Source: Sabellastarte sp. h YS-2021 (Eukaryota; Annelida; Polychaeta; Sabellida; Sabellidae). Taken from it: DNA of 64,000 nucleotides. A program made the translations under genes and the position numbers. The notes under the pieces are model-generated. The model did not search any database, was not told the DNA's origin, and worked only from the letters and a program-made list of their open reading frames with translations. Below are positions 62,696-64,000 of the stretch, one piece after another. Position 1 is the first letter of the stretch; each line of letters opens with the position of its first letter. Location of the stretch: positions 81,310,706 to 81,374,705 of the forward strand of contig OZ024934.1 in assembly GCA_964017235.1 (NCBI GenBank), written 5' to 3'.

Positions 62696-62980
62696 CACAG
62701 GCCTTGTTTCAATGGGGGTTTAAGGGAGAGGGATATATTGTTGCAAAGGTTACCTTAAATAATGTTTGGGTTTACAGCCATATTACTGCAGGAAATCAGG
62801 AACCAAGAATTAGATGAAGTTGTTATCTAAAACACATATACACCAGTGAAGCAGTCTGAATATCTGGTGATATTGGTGACAATTTCTGAGAGACATTTAT
62901 GGACAAATGATATTATTCAAAAATTAAATGTACAGAGACTCCCAAACAAGAAAACACAATTGTCCTGTACATGACTACAT
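62696..62980. other. Short stretch without recognisable features
   Basis: It may contain the decayed C-terminus of the TatD-like copy, but I could not align a family motif with confidence. Confidence 0.3.
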
Positions 62981-63440
62981 TCAGAGACATAGTAGCCATT
63001 CCAGTTGCTTCTTGTGTGGGGTACTGGGTGACTTCAGGTCACTAATATGAACAAAAGTTGGCCTAGAGATACTTTGCACATCTTTGGACAAAGACAGATC
63101 AGACTGAGATGATAAACCAAGGTAAATGACAATATCAGCAGGACAAATGAAGTTATCAAGTATGTTGACGAGAAGAAATTTGTTAAGCTTTTTGCATTGC
63201 ATATTTGACGCAAATATGATAAGTTCTTATTTATCTGGATTCAGCTTCAACTTATTTGCAGACAACCATCAAATAAATCAGCAATGAAATGAAATTTGAT
63301 ATGAGGATGACTACTGATGACCTTACTAAAAGGAGTAGTGAGAGCAACCAGTGAAATTTGAACCATGTAAGCATTAAGCAAAGTGCCACCAGTGCCATAC
63401 CGTGCATAAATGTATATGATTTTAAACAATTTAGAATTGT
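62981..63440 (-). pseudogene. LINE (non-LTR) reverse transcriptase relic
   Basis: On the minus strand: LTTPFSKVISSHPHIKFHFI followed by a degraded ADD box and LQIS (matching the FADD-type active site and DTQLY region), then KLKLNPDK, a YLGL--QSDLS box and SISRPTFVHISDL, in the order seen in CR1/L2/Jockey-type RTs. Several stops and frame changes; the catalytic aspartates are not intact. Confidence 0.7.
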
Positions 63441-64000
63441 TGTGTGATCAATTTAACCCTTGATCTAACTGGATCACTTTTGACAAGCCATTTAAAGTAA
63501 AGAAATTGACTAAAGCCTTAGAGATTTTTGGTGCTGTTATGTTAATCAAGCATATGGTTTCTGGAAGTCTAGAGGGGTCATACATAATGGTTAAATAATA
63601 TTGCTTTTTAGATTTAATCTTTGGTAAGGGGCTAGGTAATCAATTATGACTTTTTTTGAAAAATTTTCCTCAAATGCTGGGACGGGTTTCAAGAGAATTA
63701 TAATAAATGTTTGTTCCCCCAAACTTGACTAATGTGATAAGTTTTACAAAATTCTACAGTTTTCTACAAATTTTACAGTTATTCTATTATAGTATTTTTA
63801 CCAATGCCCAAATGGCCACCCATTGAGGGTTCATGTCCTCAACCAACTAACTTCAACATATCGCTTTGGTACAAATGGTTGATTGAGTGCTTGATCCCGA
63901 CTGAGCCCACAATTTTCATGCTATGGACAATGGGGAAAGCTTGTTTGCAAATACCAGTTGTTTTCAAGTTGTAAAAAGAAAAAATAATTTATGAAGCAAT
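63441..64000. other. Right edge without recognisable genes
   Basis: AT-rich DNA that may belong to the same decayed LINE upstream of its RT core. I see no motif that proves this. Confidence 0.3.

Overview
This window looks like nuclear DNA of a marine invertebrate, most likely a bivalve or other mollusc. The evidence is long AT-rich introns with GT-AG splice sites, DIRS-type tyrosine-recombinase retrotransposons, a PIF/Harbinger transposon, tRNA-derived SINEs, and very abundant tandem arrays rich in AAGGTCA or ATGGCCGCCAT. The clade is inferred from this repeat style. No bacterial or viral gene organisation is present.

Left part (1-19.9 kb): three generations of DIRS-like retrotransposons on the minus strand. 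An old, heavily decayed one lies at 1-2.5 kb. A recent one (3149-9241) has 43-bp identical inverted termini and recognisable Gag, reverse transcriptase, RNase H, methyltransferase-like and tyrosine recombinase regions, all broken by a few stops and one-base shifts. A second old one (12541-17544) belongs to another family but has the same terminal design. tRNA-derived SINEs follow.

Middle (19.98-25.76 kb): two tandem-repeat elements (169-bp and 146-bp monomers) with hairpin ends, separated by solo DIRS-like ends.

Right part (26.3-61.9 kb): one host gene on the minus strand, WDR75 (Utp17 of the small-subunit processome). I could join 19 coding exons with consistent phases into 2511 nt (836 codons plus stop). 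Its introns hold almost everything else. Intron 10 carries a 169-bp satellite element with higher-order repeats and a second 146-bp element. Intron 8 carries a 147-bp element. Intron 4 carries a complete 4963-bp Harbinger element (TAA target duplication, intact transposase, frameshifted MADF partner). Smaller hAT-like and mariner-like MITEs, SINEs, foldbacks and degenerate copies of exon 12 fill other introns. Upstream of WDR75 are a decayed TatD-like nuclease copy and a decayed LINE reverse transcriptase.

The most interesting pattern is that four different tandem-array elements share one plan. Read on the minus strand, each starts at a palindrome containing a short subterminal repeat, continues with GC-rich DNA and a tandem array, and ends with the inverted subterminal repeat followed by a separate hairpin. 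This resembles non-autonomous Helentron (HINE/DINE) elements and could be a superfamily responsible for much of the satellite DNA here.
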